From contig CALFZM010000267.1 of the NCBI GenBank assembly GCA_937952235.1, positions 10,549 to 74,548 on the forward strand: 64,000 bases of DNA, written 5' to 3'. This stretch comes from an uncultured Opitutia bacterium. Lineage in GTDB: Bacteria; Verrucomicrobiota; Verrucomicrobiia; Opitutales; Opitutaceae. The notes beneath the pieces were generated by a model, which was given only the letters and a program-made list of their open reading frames with translations, had not been told where the DNA came from and did no database searches. The position numbers were made by a program, and so were the translations under genes. Below are positions 36,628 to 45,216 of the stretch, piece after piece. Within the stretch, counting starts at the first letter, position 1. Every line of letters begins with the position of its first letter.

Positions 36628-37458
36628 ATGAATCCCAAGAGCATCATCGGCCTCATCATCGGCGCCCTGGTGATCTTTGTCCTGGTTGTCGCCGGATCCG
36701 CCTCGACGTATGTCGTGGAGCCCGGCCACCGCGGGGTGGAGGTCGTCCTCGGGAAGGTCTCACCGGGCTACAAACCGGAGGGCTTCGGCCTCAAGATTCC
36801 GTTCGCCACGCGGATCATCCCGATGGTGATCCGCCAGCAGACGGCAAAGATGACGGCGGACTGCTATTCCTCCGACCTCCAGCAGGTGAAGATCGCAGTG
36901 CGCGTGCTCTATCGCGTACCCGAGAGCTCGGTGGTGGCGGTGTATCGCGAATATGCCGGCGATGCCTTCGAGGCGCTCATCAAGCCCCGCGTCGCCGAGG
37001 CGCTCAACGAGATCACGGCCCGGCGCACGGCCGAGATGATCGTGCAGAAGCGCGAAGAGGTGAAGAGCCTGGCCCTGGAGAGCGCCCGTCGCAAGGTCGG
37101 CACGGTGCTCGTCCTGGAAGACGTCGTGCTCGAGGATATCAACCTCACCGACGCGCTCGAGAATGCCATCGAGGCCAAGATGGTGCAGGAGCAGGAGGCC
37201 GCACGCGCCCGTTTCGCCCAGCAGCAGGCCCAGGTCGAGGCCAACACGGCCATCATTCGCGCGAAAGGCGAAGCGGAGTCGATCCTGCTGCGCGGCGCCG
37301 CCCTGCGGGAGAATCCCAGCGTCCTCGAGTTGCAGATTGTGGAACGGTGGGACGGCATCGCCCCGCTGGTGGTTGGTCCGGGGGTCAGCGGCTCAGGCAT
37401 GGTCCTTCCGCTTGGAGACACGCCTGCGTCCGCGGCGGGAAAGGAGGGCGCCCGATGA
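36628..37458 (+). CDS. SPFH/prohibitin family membrane protein, first of pair
   Basis: A 276-residue protein with one N-terminal membrane helix (IIGLIIGALVIFVLVVAGSA) and a prohibitin/HflC-type SPFH domain: STYVVEPGHRGVEVVLGKV, GFGLKIPFATRIIPMVIRQ, YSSDLQQVKIAVRVLYRVPE, then a long charged coiled coil (residues ~150-230, DALENAIEAKMVQEQEAARA, AIIRAKGEAESILLRGAAL). Prohibitin-like proteins form large membrane rings that organise proteases and lipids. The start is the ATG at 36628. It overlaps the next gene by four bases (ATGA). Confidence 0.92.
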   Translation: MNPKSIIGLIIGALVIFVLVVAGSASTYVVEPGHRGVEVVLGKVSPGYKPEGFGLKIPFATRIIPMVIRQQTAKMTADCYSSDLQQVKIAVRVLYRVPESSVVAVYREYAGDAFEALIKPRVAEALNEITARRTAEMIVQKREEVKSLALESARRKVGTVLVLEDVVLEDINLTDALENAIEAKMVQEQEAARARFAQQQAQVEANTAIIRAKGEAESILLRGAALRENPSVLELQIVERWDGIAPLVVGPGVSGSGMVLPLGDTPASAAGKEGAR

Positions 37459-38384
37459 ATCCACGTGCCTACGGCGGTCCCCACGACGGTGATGTGGATC
37501 CGCGCGCGCTCAAGCGCACCATCGGCGTCGCCCTGCTGCTTTTCGTCGGCGTCCTGCTCCTCTCCTCCGCGACGTACGTGGTGCAACCCGGTACGCGCGG
37601 CGTGGCGGTCACGCTCGGCACCGTGTCGCCCGATTTCAAGCCCGAGGGATTCGGGTTCAAGCAGCCGTTCCTCACGACGATCCACCCCATTTCCGTGCGG
37701 CAGCGGACCCGGCCGATGCCCGCCGAATGCTATTCCTCCGACCTGCAGCAGGTGAAGATGGAGGTGCACGTGCTGTACCGGATCCCGGAGTCGTCGGTGG
37801 TGAAAATCTTCCAGGAATACGCCGGCGAGCCGTTCGACAACCTCATCGCGCCCCGCGTGCAGGAGGCGTTGAAGGAAGTGGCCGCGACCCAGAGCGCCGA
37901 GCAGATCGTGAAACGGCGCGAGGAGATCAAGACCCGCGCACTGGAACTCGCCCGGCGCAAGATCGGCGCGGAATTCCTCATCGTGGCCGACCTCGTGATC
38001 TACAACCTCGCGCTGTCGTCCGAGCTCGAGACGGCCATCGAGATGAAGATGGTGCAGGAGCAGGAAGCGGAGAAGGCGAAGTTCACGCAGCTCAAGGCGC
38101 AGATCGAGGCGGACACGGCCATCATCCGAGCGAAGGGCGAGGCGGAGTCGATCCAGGTCCGCGGTGCCGCCCTGCGGGCCTCGCCCGATTTCGTGAAGCT
38201 GCAGATCCTGCAGTCCTGGAACGGACGCTCGCCGCTGGTCGTAGGCGGAGGTGACGCCAACGTCATGTTGTCGCTCGACGAACTCAGCCGTCGCGCCGGA
38301 GCGGCGGCGTCGCCGGCCGGCCCCGCGCGCGCGCCGGCCGCCTCGCCGCCACGACCAGTTCCCGGGACAGCGCGTCCGCGATGA
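37455..38384 (+). CDS. SPFH/prohibitin family membrane protein, second of pair
   Basis: A 309-residue paralogue of the preceding gene, which it overlaps by four bases. It has a membrane helix near residues 24-43 (TIGVALLLFVGVLLLSSATY), SPFH domain with TYVVQPGTRGVAVTLGTVSP, GFGFKQPFLTTIHPISVRQR, YSSDLQQVKMEVHVLYRIPE, a coiled coil (~150-245) and an extra 45-residue Ala/Pro-rich tail. Together with the first protein it is likely to form a hetero-oligomeric ring like HflK/HflC. No ftsH or other protease lies beside it. The ATG at 37455 is fixed by the overlap. Confidence 0.92.
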   Translation: MNPRAYGGPHDGDVDPRALKRTIGVALLLFVGVLLLSSATYVVQPGTRGVAVTLGTVSPDFKPEGFGFKQPFLTTIHPISVRQRTRPMPAECYSSDLQQVKMEVHVLYRIPESSVVKIFQEYAGEPFDNLIAPRVQEALKEVAATQSAEQIVKRREEIKTRALELARRKIGAEFLIVADLVIYNLALSSELETAIEMKMVQEQEAEKAKFTQLKAQIEADTAIIRAKGEAESIQVRGAALRASPDFVKLQILQSWNGRSPLVVGGGDANVMLSLDELSRRAGAAASPAGPARAPAASPPRPVPGTARPR

Positions 38385-38575
38385 ACCCGCGGCTGCGCGC
38401 CACGATCCAGCTGCTCGTGCTGGTCGGGTTCGTGGCGCTGCTCTTCCTCCTGTTTCCGCGCACGCTCGCGTTCGTCGAACTGGCCGCGCGCGAACTGCGC
38501 TACCTCTGGTGGCTGGTGCTGCTGGTCGCGCTGGCGGGCTGGCTCATCTGGGGCGCAGGGCGGAAGCGGAAGTGA
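38381..38575 (+). CDS. 64-residue two-helix membrane protein of the SPFH operon
   Basis: A small hydrophobic protein overlapping the second SPFH gene by four bases (ATGA). Two membrane helices are clear: ~9-24 (IQLLVLVGFVALLFLL) and ~43-58 (LWWLVLLVALAGWLIW), with a short RELRY loop and a basic C-terminus GRKRK. No homologue is recognised. Coupling suggests it is a subunit or partner of the SPFH complex. Confidence 0.8.
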   Translation: MNPRLRATIQLLVLVGFVALLFLLFPRTLAFVELAARELRYLWWLVLLVALAGWLIWGAGRKRK

Positions 38576-38587
38576 TCCTGGAGGCGA

Positions 38588-40774
38588 CTATTCCCCGGGC
38601 TTCGCTTTCAAAGCGAAGGCGACGTAGGCATCGCCCGCTCCCGATTTGCCGCCCACGCGGCCGCCGCCGGTCGCCGTGATCACGACGAACTGGCGACCGC
38701 CGACTTCGTAGGTCATCGGGGCGGCGGTGCCGGCAAACGGCAGCTTGGCCCACCAGAGCTCCTTCCCCGTATCCGCGTCGAACGCACGCAGGCGCTCGTC
38801 CTCAGTGCCGGCGACAAACACGAGTCCGCCGGCCGTGACGGACGCTCCGCCGAGCGTCTGGGAACCGGTGAGCGGCACGCCCTGCCTGGTCAGTTCCTCG
38901 AGTTCGCCCAACGGCACGCGCCAGAGCGCCTTGCCGGTGCCGAGGTCGTAGCAGTTGAGCAGGCCCCACGGCGGCTTGATGCCCGGGTAGCCTTCGTGGT
39001 CCACGAGGAAGTGAAAGCCGTCGAACACGTATTTCGGCGCGTCCGCTCCCTGGCCGCGAGACGGCGGCTGGTTGCGCCGGTAGAGGTAATCGAGCAGGTC
39101 CTGTTTCTCCGCGGAGTTCAGGACCAGGTTGGGCGGCATTGCGCCGCGACCCTTCGCGATGAGCTCGAGCACGTCGGTTTCCGCCAGTCGCGCCTTCAGC
39201 CCGATCAGCGGCGGCGCGACGCCCACGCCGAGCCGCGTGGGCCCGTGACACGCCGCGCAGTGCTGCGCGTAGAGCTTTTCGCCGGCGGAGAGCGGGTGAC
39301 GGGGATCGCGTTCTCGCTCGTTGTTCGCGATGACGGTGATCCGGGAAACCCAGCGGTTGGAGGTCACGTAGAGCCGGCCGGTGGGCACGTCGACCGCCGC
39401 GCCCGACCATTCGGCGCCGCCGCGCGAACCGATGAAGAGCGTCGCCTTGCCCTCGGTGAACGGCTCGAAGAAGCCGTAGTTCGATCGCGCGACCACCTTT
39501 TGCACGAAGTCGCGCGCCTCGGGCGTCCGGTCCGTGATCATGTCGGGATGAAACTCGCTGCGCGAAAGCGGCTCGGGCAGCTCCGGATCGGGCTGGTAGG
39601 GCGCGGTGCGTTCGCCAGGCAGGCGCGAAACCGGCGCGCGGCGCATGCGCACGGGGAAGACGGGCTTCCCAGTCATACGATCGAGCACGAACAGGTGGCC
39701 CGACTTGGCCATGCAGGTGACGACGTCGACGCGTCGGCCTTCCTTCTCGATCGTCACGAGGTTCGGCGGCGCGCAGACATCGAGGTCCCAGATGTCATGG
39801 CGGACATCCTGGAAATGCCACACCCGGCGGCCGGTGAGCACGTCGAGCGCGAGCACGCAGTTGCTGAAGAGGTTGTCGCCGAGCCGGCCGATGCCGACCA
39901 TGTCGGGCCGCGGCGCGCCGAGCGCGATGTACGCGATGCCGCGCTGGTCGTCGAGGGACAGCCCGCTCCAGCCGTTCGCGCCGGCCTGCGGATCGTTCCA
40001 GGTGTCGGCGCCGAACTCCCTGCCGCGCGCGATGGAATGGAAGCGCCAAAGCTGCGCGCCGGTCCGCACGTCGTAACCGTAGATATCGCCGGTCACGCCC
40101 GTGACCACGAACACGTGACGATACACCACGCCCGCTGTGGTCGCACCGGTGGGCAGCGGCGTCCGGCCCGCCTCGCCGAAGCCCGGGGTTGGCCGGCCGG
40201 TCCTGGGATCGACGGCGTAGATCCACTCGCCGGAGCCAAACAGGATTCGCGCCGGGTGGTCCTCGGCGCCCGGCCAATAAACCAGCCCGCGCCGGGCTGG
40301 CAGGTCCTGCAGGCGGTTGCCGCTGCGTTCGAGCTGCACCCGCCACCGTTCCACGCCGGTCGCGGCATCGAGCGCGACGATGGCCCGCCCGGGCGTCGGG
40401 CCGTAGACCAGGCCGTCGACCATGATCGGCGTGCACTGGATGTTGGCCGCGCCGTCTCCCGAGCGGTAGGTCCAAGCCACCTCCAGGTCCTTCACGTTGT
40501 CGCGGTTGATCTGCCGCAGACTGGAGTAGCGACGCGCACCATTCTCTCCCTGGGACCTCGTCCAGTGAGCGAACGGCGCCGGGTCAACTGCGACCGCGGG
40601 CGTGAGTTCCTCCGACCGGGCGGCGGGAATGATGCGGAACTCGGGCAGGGCGGCACGCGCGACCGGATCCTCGATGCCGCTTTCTGCGCCGGTCAAAAGC
40701 GCGGCGGTCAGGCCAAGCCAGACGAGTCGTGACGTGATGGCCGGGATTCTACCCAGGCAGCGGGGAGGGATCAT
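38588..40774 (-). CDS. PQQ-type quinoprotein dehydrogenase with inserted cytochrome c domain
   Basis: A 728-residue exported protein with a signal segment (RLVWLGLTAALLTGAES). It is an eight-bladed PQQ-type propeller related to quinoprotein glucose/alcohol dehydrogenases: LKDLEVAWTYRSGDGAANIQ, IVALDAATGVERWRVQLE, PGFGEAGRTPLPTGATTAGV, LGAPRPDMVGIGRLGDNLFS, HDIWDLDVCAPPNLVTIEKE, and GGASVTAGGLVFVAGTEDER late. A cytochrome c domain with CAACH (~504) is placed between propeller blades, with its methionine probably in GAMPPN. Electrons would pass from substrate via PQQ to heme and a periplasmic acceptor. ATG 40774 is preferred. The substrate is unknown, and no pqq biosynthesis genes are in the window. 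Confidence 0.9.
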   Translation of the reverse strand: MIPPRCLGRIPAITSRLVWLGLTAALLTGAESGIEDPVARAALPEFRIIPAARSEELTPAVAVDPAPFAHWTRSQGENGARRYSSLRQINRDNVKDLEVAWTYRSGDGAANIQCTPIMVDGLVYGPTPGRAIVALDAATGVERWRVQLERSGNRLQDLPARRGLVYWPGAEDHPARILFGSGEWIYAVDPRTGRPTPGFGEAGRTPLPTGATTAGVVYRHVFVVTGVTGDIYGYDVRTGAQLWRFHSIARGREFGADTWNDPQAGANGWSGLSLDDQRGIAYIALGAPRPDMVGIGRLGDNLFSNCVLALDVLTGRRVWHFQDVRHDIWDLDVCAPPNLVTIEKEGRRVDVVTCMAKSGHLFVLDRMTGKPVFPVRMRRAPVSRLPGERTAPYQPDPELPEPLSRSEFHPDMITDRTPEARDFVQKVVARSNYGFFEPFTEGKATLFIGSRGGAEWSGAAVDVPTGRLYVTSNRWVSRITVIANNERERDPRHPLSAGEKLYAQHCAACHGPTRLGVGVAPPLIGLKARLAETDVLELIAKGRGAMPPNLVLNSAEKQDLLDYLYRRNQPPSRGQGADAPKYVFDGFHFLVDHEGYPGIKPPWGLLNCYDLGTGKALWRVPLGELEELTRQGVPLTGSQTLGGASVTAGGLVFVAGTEDERLRAFDADTGKELWWAKLPFAGTAAPMTYEVGGRQFVVITATGGGRVGGKSGAGDAYVAFALKAKPGE

Positions 40775-40920
40775 GCGGGAACAGGAGACGGGTTCAGCAA
40801 ACAGCGCCGGCGGGACAGGTCGAGCTTCGCCGCCCCGGCCTGCCCCGCGACCGCGCTTGCCCCCGGCCGGCGGCATCGGCCAGCGTGGCGGCGGCTCACG
40901 TTTCCACCGTTACCCCAGCC

Positions 40921-42444
40921 ATGAATCTCGCGGACTTCGTCGCACTCTGGCAGGCCCGCCCGTTCCGGGCCTTTCGGCTGCGCACGGCCGACACCGTGTT
41001 GACGGTGGATTACCCGTTGGCTGCCGCATTGCTCGCCGACCAGTCGGCCGTCGCGATCGTAGCGGGCGAAGCGGTCAGGCAGGTCCCGCTCGCGGGCATC
41101 ACGGGAGCGGAAGCCTACGGGCCGGCACTGGATCTGCCCGAGGCGATCGCGGCAGTCGGTCCGGATCGGGTTGGACGCGACGCCACCCTCCTGGCGGCCG
41201 TGCAGCGAGCCAGCGAACCGCCGGCGCCCCCTGCTCCGGCTGCCGACCCCGGGCGCGTGGCGTACACGTCGTCACGCGCGGCGGGCGGACGCCATGAGGT
41301 GCACGCCACCGTATTCGACCGCAAGGGTGCCGTGCTCTTCGAGACCGCGGGGACCTCCTGGCGGGCGCACGGACATGACACCTTCGAGAATGGCACGGCG
41401 CTCTACCTGCACCACCTGGCGCATCCGACGGTCGAGCAACGCATCCTGATCTGGCCGCCGGAGCAGGGCTCGTTCGAGAGCTTCGCCGAGGCGACAGGAC
41501 TGCCTCGACTCCGCCAGGATCTGGAAACCCGCGACCGCCGGCTCGCGCGCCGCCCCGCCAGTCCGGAGCAGCCGAAGCCGGCCTGGTTTCGCGCCACCCG
41601 GGTGTCGTATCCGGAAATTCCGGACAACGATCGGGCGCTGGCGCTCGGACGGGAACCGGACGAGTTCGAACGTTTCGAAACGCGGCTGACGCGGACAGTG
41701 CTGGCCGATGGAACCCGCGTCGTGCAGCCGTCGCTCATCGACCTGGCTGCGGAAGCCATCCTCTTCCACGTGGTTGGAACAGAGTGGACCGGCGGGGTGG
41801 AGCGCCGGGACGAGTCGTTCGTATTCCGCCTCCAGGACACGGGCCAAAGCGGTGCCGACCTATCCTTCACCGTCGATCCGCGCCGCCTCACGGCGGTGCT
41901 GCATGAAGGCGGACGGGCGTGGCCACTCGGATTTTTCCAACGGGCGCTGCACAACTTCACCCTGCACCGGCAAGAGAGCCTGCTGCGTGCGGAGTTGGTG
42001 GCGGGCCCGGCTGCGCCGCGCCAGCCGGATCACAGCTGGTCGATTGCCTCAGGGTACCGGATCGAATTGTGGGGCGGTGACACCCGGCATCCGTTGCCGT
42101 TCCTGCAACCATTGATCCTGGATCCCGACGGGAATCCGAGCCTCGACCTGAGGGCTACGGCCTGGGGAGCGAGGGCCGAGCCGGATCCCGTTCGACCGCG
42201 CGTGCGGCTGCGCCTCGTCAGCCATGAGATGACGGACCGCCTGGCCGATGCGCGCCTCACGCTCGAAATCGATCTCCGCGCGCAGGTCGTGACGTGCGCC
42301 GGGTTCCAGGGCGCGACGTGCCTGGGCATGCTGCAGGCCGCGCTGCGCCATATCCGCGGCGTCCGCTGGCTGCAGGAGGAACTGCCGAGCTGGCTGGCCA
42401 AGGGACGCGAGCTGCCGCCGCCCGTCGACGACGCGCCGCCCTGA
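40921..42444 (+). CDS. Conserved-looking hypothetical protein, 507 residues
   Basis: Not recognised as a known family. No signal peptide or membrane helix is seen. Residues 1-65 (LADFVALWQARPFRAFRLRT, AALLADQSAVAIVAGEAVRQ) resemble the short Verrucomicrobia/Planctomycetes proteins of ~70 residues that begin 'F..L..ARPF.PFRL...DG'. A Pro-rich linker at ~100-110 joins it to a large beta-rich region (~115-490) with many Arg/Leu/Val strands and repeated acidic-aromatic patches. No catalytic motif stands out. ATG 40921 gives a normal start; the gene is divergent from the quinoprotein gene and its stop abuts that of lnt. Codon and GC content match the neighbours. Confidence 0.75.
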   Translation: MNLADFVALWQARPFRAFRLRTADTVLTVDYPLAAALLADQSAVAIVAGEAVRQVPLAGITGAEAYGPALDLPEAIAAVGPDRVGRDATLLAAVQRASEPPAPPAPAADPGRVAYTSSRAAGGRHEVHATVFDRKGAVLFETAGTSWRAHGHDTFENGTALYLHHLAHPTVEQRILIWPPEQGSFESFAEATGLPRLRQDLETRDRRLARRPASPEQPKPAWFRATRVSYPEIPDNDRALALGREPDEFERFETRLTRTVLADGTRVVQPSLIDLAAEAILFHVVGTEWTGGVERRDESFVFRLQDTGQSGADLSFTVDPRRLTAVLHEGGRAWPLGFFQRALHNFTLHRQESLLRAELVAGPAAPRQPDHSWSIASGYRIELWGGDTRHPLPFLQPLILDPDGNPSLDLRATAWGARAEPDPVRPRVRLRLVSHEMTDRLADARLTLEIDLRAQVVTCAGFQGATCLGMLQAALRHIRGVRWLQEELPSWLAKGRELPPPVDDAPP

Positions 42445-42455
42445 TCAGGGCGGCG
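42434..42455. terminator. 22-bp perfect palindrome at convergent stop codons
   Basis: Arms CGCCGCCCTGA (42434-42444) and TCAGGGCGGCG (42445-42455) are exact complements with no spacer. The centre TGATCA is the two abutting stop codons of the hypothetical gene and lnt. As RNA the short hairpin could end transcription from both sides, but there is no T-tract. Confidence 0.35.
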
Positions 42456-44196
42456 GCGGCGAACGTTGATCGCTGGCGGGAGGCGATGCTCCTGATGGCG
42501 GAGCCACGCGGAGAAGCGCGTATCCAAAAGCGGCCAGCGCGCCGCACACGAGGACGAACCAGTCGCCGTGCAGCGTGTAGAAGCTGTTTCGTTCGATCCA
42601 GCGGGAGTCGCGGGTCACGTCGAGCGCGCGCACGCCGCGGAAGTAGATCGACCCGGTCGCATCCGTGAGCGTCGCGCGCACCACGCCGAACTCGTCGATC
42701 CAGCCGCTCCAGCCGGCGTTGCCGCAACGAATGACCGGTCGGCGGTTCTCGACCGCCCGGAGCACCGCGTGCGCTGCGTGCTGGTACGCGGCCCCGCCTT
42801 CACCGAACCAGCCGTTATTGGTCAGCACGGTGAGAACATTTGCGCCGGCGAGGGAGCTGTAGCGGGCCAGCGCCGGGTAAACGTCCTCGTAGCAGATAAG
42901 CGGCCCCCAGACGATTGGCTGGCCGCGGACCGGGAGCAGCAGGGGAGACGAATCCTCGCCGGGTTGGAAGTCGCCGCCGATGGGAACGAACTTGCTGAGC
43001 CAGCCGAGCAGCGGGCGGAGCGGGACGAACTCGCCGAACGGGACGAGCTGGCGTTTGGCGTAGGACCGGGCGGCAAGCCCTCCTTCCGGGGTGACGAGAA
43101 ACGCGCCGTTGCGCCACGTCTCCTCCGGGGTGCCGGGATTCTCGACCGCGATCGAGCCGAGCAGGACGGGAACGTTGGCCCGCTTCACCAGCCCCTCGAC
43201 GAAGCCCTGCACGGCGGCATCCCCACGGACCGCGAGGGGGGTGACCGCCTCCGGCCAGAGGATCACATCGGGACGGAGCTTGGCCGCCTCGAGCGTCGTC
43301 TGCTGCAACACGTCAAGGATCGCGGGAGCGCGGGACGGATCCCACTTCACATCCTGGGGAATCGCGGGCTGGACAATTGCAACCCGTGCGAGCGGCGCGG
43401 TGAAACCACGCCGGTTGAACGCCTCCTGAAAGTGGATGCTGACACAGGTCAGCAGCAGGAACAGCGCGAGAAAGAACTCCTGACTGCGGCGGTTGATGCC
43501 GGTCGCGCCTTCGCGGAAAAGCCGATGGGCGTAGGCCGCGAACCCGAGGTTCATCATCACGAGGACGAACGACACGCCGTAGGCGCCGGTGAATGCGGCA
43601 ATCTGGAGGATGCTGGTGCGCTCCCACTGGCTCGCGGCGAACTGCAGCCACGGAAATCCGCTGAGCAGCCAGGTGCGGGTCCATTCGATGGCCACCCAGA
43701 CCCCGGCGAGCCCCAGGACCACGACCAGGCGCGTCAGCGTCGGCTTGCCGATGATGCGTGGCAGCGCCCACCACAGGGCCGGATACCAGAGAGAGATCCA
43801 CGCCCCGACGAAAGGTCCCAGCAGGAAAAGGCCGAGCCAAGTGACATGATGCAGCCAGCCGAGGAGAATCGTCCAGGCGACGGCCTGGGCGGCGAACATC
43901 GTCAGCAGGTACACCTTGAGCCGCGGTCGCGTGTAGGCCCAGAAGATGCCCGGGACGAGCATGGCATAGGCAAACTCCGAGGCCTTGAACGGCGGGAACG
44001 AGACCACGGTCATGACCACCGTGAGCGCGAAGACGGCGGCGGCCACCAGCGGATCGCGATGTCGCTGCAAGAAGGTCGGCCGCGGCTCGTAGGGATCGAA
44101 AGGGAGGGTGGCGGGGACGGAGGACACGCGGATGGTGCTGCAGAAAGGCGCAAGTTTTCGCGGCGCGCAAGGGTGGGTGCCGCGCTCCCACTGCAT
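42445..44196 (-). CDS. lnt: Apolipoprotein N-acyltransferase
   Basis: Lnt adds the third acyl chain to the N-terminal cysteine of lipoproteins in the inner membrane. The 583-residue protein has an N-terminal helix bundle (~50-235, about seven helices including WIFWAYTRP-like loops) and a C-terminal periplasmic nitrilase-fold domain (~270-540). The triad is visible: Glu in ILWPEAVTPLAV (~316), Lys in SYAKRQLVPFGEFVP (~381) and Cys in GPLICYEDVYP (~435). NNGWFGEGGAAYQHAAHAVL and RPVIRCGNAGWSG are family motifs. The ATG at 44196 shares a base with the stop of the zinc-ribbon gene (TGATG), suggesting coupling; an in-frame GTG at 44127 would shorten a polar leader. Confidence 0.95.
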   Translation of the reverse strand: MQWERGTHPCAPRKLAPFCSTIRVSSVPATLPFDPYEPRPTFLQRHRDPLVAAAVFALTVVMTVVSFPPFKASEFAYAMLVPGIFWAYTRPRLKVYLLTMFAAQAVAWTILLGWLHHVTWLGLFLLGPFVGAWISLWYPALWWALPRIIGKPTLTRLVVVLGLAGVWVAIEWTRTWLLSGFPWLQFAASQWERTSILQIAAFTGAYGVSFVLVMMNLGFAAYAHRLFREGATGINRRSQEFFLALFLLLTCVSIHFQEAFNRRGFTAPLARVAIVQPAIPQDVKWDPSRAPAILDVLQQTTLEAAKLRPDVILWPEAVTPLAVRGDAAVQGFVEGLVKRANVPVLLGSIAVENPGTPEETWRNGAFLVTPEGGLAARSYAKRQLVPFGEFVPLRPLLGWLSKFVPIGGDFQPGEDSSPLLLPVRGQPIVWGPLICYEDVYPALARYSSLAGANVLTVLTNNGWFGEGGAAYQHAAHAVLRAVENRRPVIRCGNAGWSGWIDEFGVVRATLTDATGSIYFRGVRALDVTRDSRWIERNSFYTLHGDWFVLVCGALAAFGYALLRVAPPSGASPPASDQRSPPPP

Positions 44197-44423
44197 CAGA
44201 AGCGCAACCGCGCGTTCTCATGCCCGCACCGGGGACAGCGCATCAGTTCCATCCCGGCCGTGCCGGTGTAGACTGCATCGCAGCGGATGCAGTGAAACAC
44301 CGTCTTCCGCCGCTCGCCCTCGAAACGCCGGTGATCACGCCGGTCGTAATAGAGCCACAAACCGAGGAAGCAGGCCGCGACGAACCCCGCGTAGATAAGA
44401 ACGGCGGTCGAGAGTTCGAACAT
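44196..44423 (-). CDS. 75-residue membrane-anchored zinc-ribbon protein
   Basis: A small protein with one N-terminal membrane helix (~6-25, AVLIYAGFVAACFLGLWLYY), a basic linker (RRDHRRFEGERRK) and a C-terminal zinc ribbon made of CIRC (~45-48) and CPRC (~63-66). Sequence of this form is often misnamed as HypA-like; nothing here supports a hydrogenase role. It sits between the ribosomal cluster terminator and lnt and overlaps the lnt start by one base. The function is unknown. Confidence 0.8.
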   Translation of the reverse strand: MFELSTAVLIYAGFVAACFLGLWLYYDRRDHRRFEGERRKTVFHCIRCDAVYTGTAGMELMRCPRCGHENARLRF

Positions 44424-44458
44424 AAGCGGTACGATGCCGCCAAGGCCTCCGCCCGCGC

Positions 44459-44489
44459 AAAAAAAAACGCGCCGACCTTCGTCGGCGCG
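44459..44489 (-). terminator. Rho-independent terminator of the ribosomal cluster
   Basis: On the minus strand a perfect 9-bp stem, CGCGCCGAC/GTCGGCGCG with a GAAG loop, is followed by nine T's (44459-44467 as A's on the plus strand). It lies 27 bp after the rplQ stop and is the clearest intrinsic terminator in the window, closing the long ribosomal transcript. Confidence 0.92.
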
Positions 44490-44516
44490 TGGAGGAAAAC
44501 CTGATCGTCCGTCCGC

Positions 44517-45041
44517 TCAGCTCTTCGCCTCGCCTTCGGCCTTGGGAGCCTCGGCAGGGGAAGCCGCCTCGGCCTTGGGCGCCTCGGCGCCCTTCTTGGC
44601 CGCGGGCTTCCGGGCTTTGCCCGGCTTGCGGCCCTTGGACTTCTTGTAGCCGGGATCGTCCGCCTTCACGAACTCGATAAGGGCGAGTTCGGCGGCGTCG
44701 CTCTGGCGGCGGGCGCCGAGCTTGTAGATCCGGGTGTAGCCACCGCTGCGGTTCACGAACTCCTTGTAGGTTTCGTTGAAGAGCTTGGTGACTGCGTCCT
44801 CGTTTCGGACGTCGGCCAGTGCCAGACGGCGCAGGTGAATCGCGTCCTTCTTTTCCGTCTTCGCGGCAGCCTTCTTGGCCTTTGTGATGACCTTCTCGAT
44901 GAAGGGGCGAAGGGCCTTGGCCTTCGTGAGTGTAGTCTGGATGCGACCGTGCTCGATCAGCGAAGCGGCGAGGTTGGACAACATCGCCTCGCGGTGTTCG
45001 CGGGTCACGCCCAGGGAGGCGTGGTGTTTATTGTGACGCAT
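44517..45041 (-). CDS. rplQ: 50S ribosomal protein L17
   Basis: L17 of the large subunit. Residues 1-118 match the family (MRHNKHHASLGVTREHREAM, LIEHGRIQTTLTKAKALRPF, and a closing YTRIYKLGARRQSDAAELAL). The total of 174 exceeds the usual 115-130 because of a ~50-residue Lys/Ala/Pro/Glu-rich tail. It is the last gene of the ribosomal cluster, directly before the terminator. Confidence 0.96.
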   Translation of the reverse strand: MRHNKHHASLGVTREHREAMLSNLAASLIEHGRIQTTLTKAKALRPFIEKVITKAKKAAAKTEKKDAIHLRRLALADVRNEDAVTKLFNETYKEFVNRSGGYTRIYKLGARRQSDAAELALIEFVKADDPGYKKSKGRKPGKARKPAAKKGAEAPKAEAASPAEAPKAEGEAKS

Positions 45042-45120
45042 GGGTGTGGTTGCTTAGGCGGTCCCCGATCGGCAATCCGGTCGCAGCGTTGGGCGGCAGC
45101 GGACGGCGCGAGAACCTGAT

Positions 45121-45150
45121 GAGTAGCGAGTAGTGGGCAGCGAGTAGTGA
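45121..45150. repeat. Two-unit tandem repeat in the rpoA-rplQ spacer
   Basis: The 14-base unit AGCGAGTAGTGGGC is repeated as AGCGAGTAGTGAGG (45125-45152). CTGCTACCCGCTAC at 45192-45205 looks like a partial inverted copy. The rpoA-rplQ spacer is 175 bp, longer than most spacers in the cluster. Confidence 0.5.
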
Positions 45151-45216
45151 GGAGAGGAATCAGAGTCAGAGCATGATGCTCGCTTCGACACCTGCTACCC
45201 GCTACGGCGCGAAATT

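Noticed and set aside
36445..36628. Promoter in the divergent ceramidase-SPFH spacer.
   Set aside because: No convincing -35/-10 pair or sigma-54 site (TGGCAC-N5-TTGCA) could be fixed by eye; the same holds for the other divergent spacers.
38600..38618. Perfect palindrome CTTCGCTTT-C-AAAGCGAAG between the SPFH operon and the quinoprotein gene.
   Set aside because: It lies inside the last codons of the quinoprotein gene, has a one-base loop and no T-tract, so a terminator role is not supported beyond its position.
44196..44423. HypA/HybF-type nickel incorporation protein.
   Set aside because: Only two CxxC pairs are shared. The N-terminal nickel-binding His of HypA is missing and a membrane helix replaces it.
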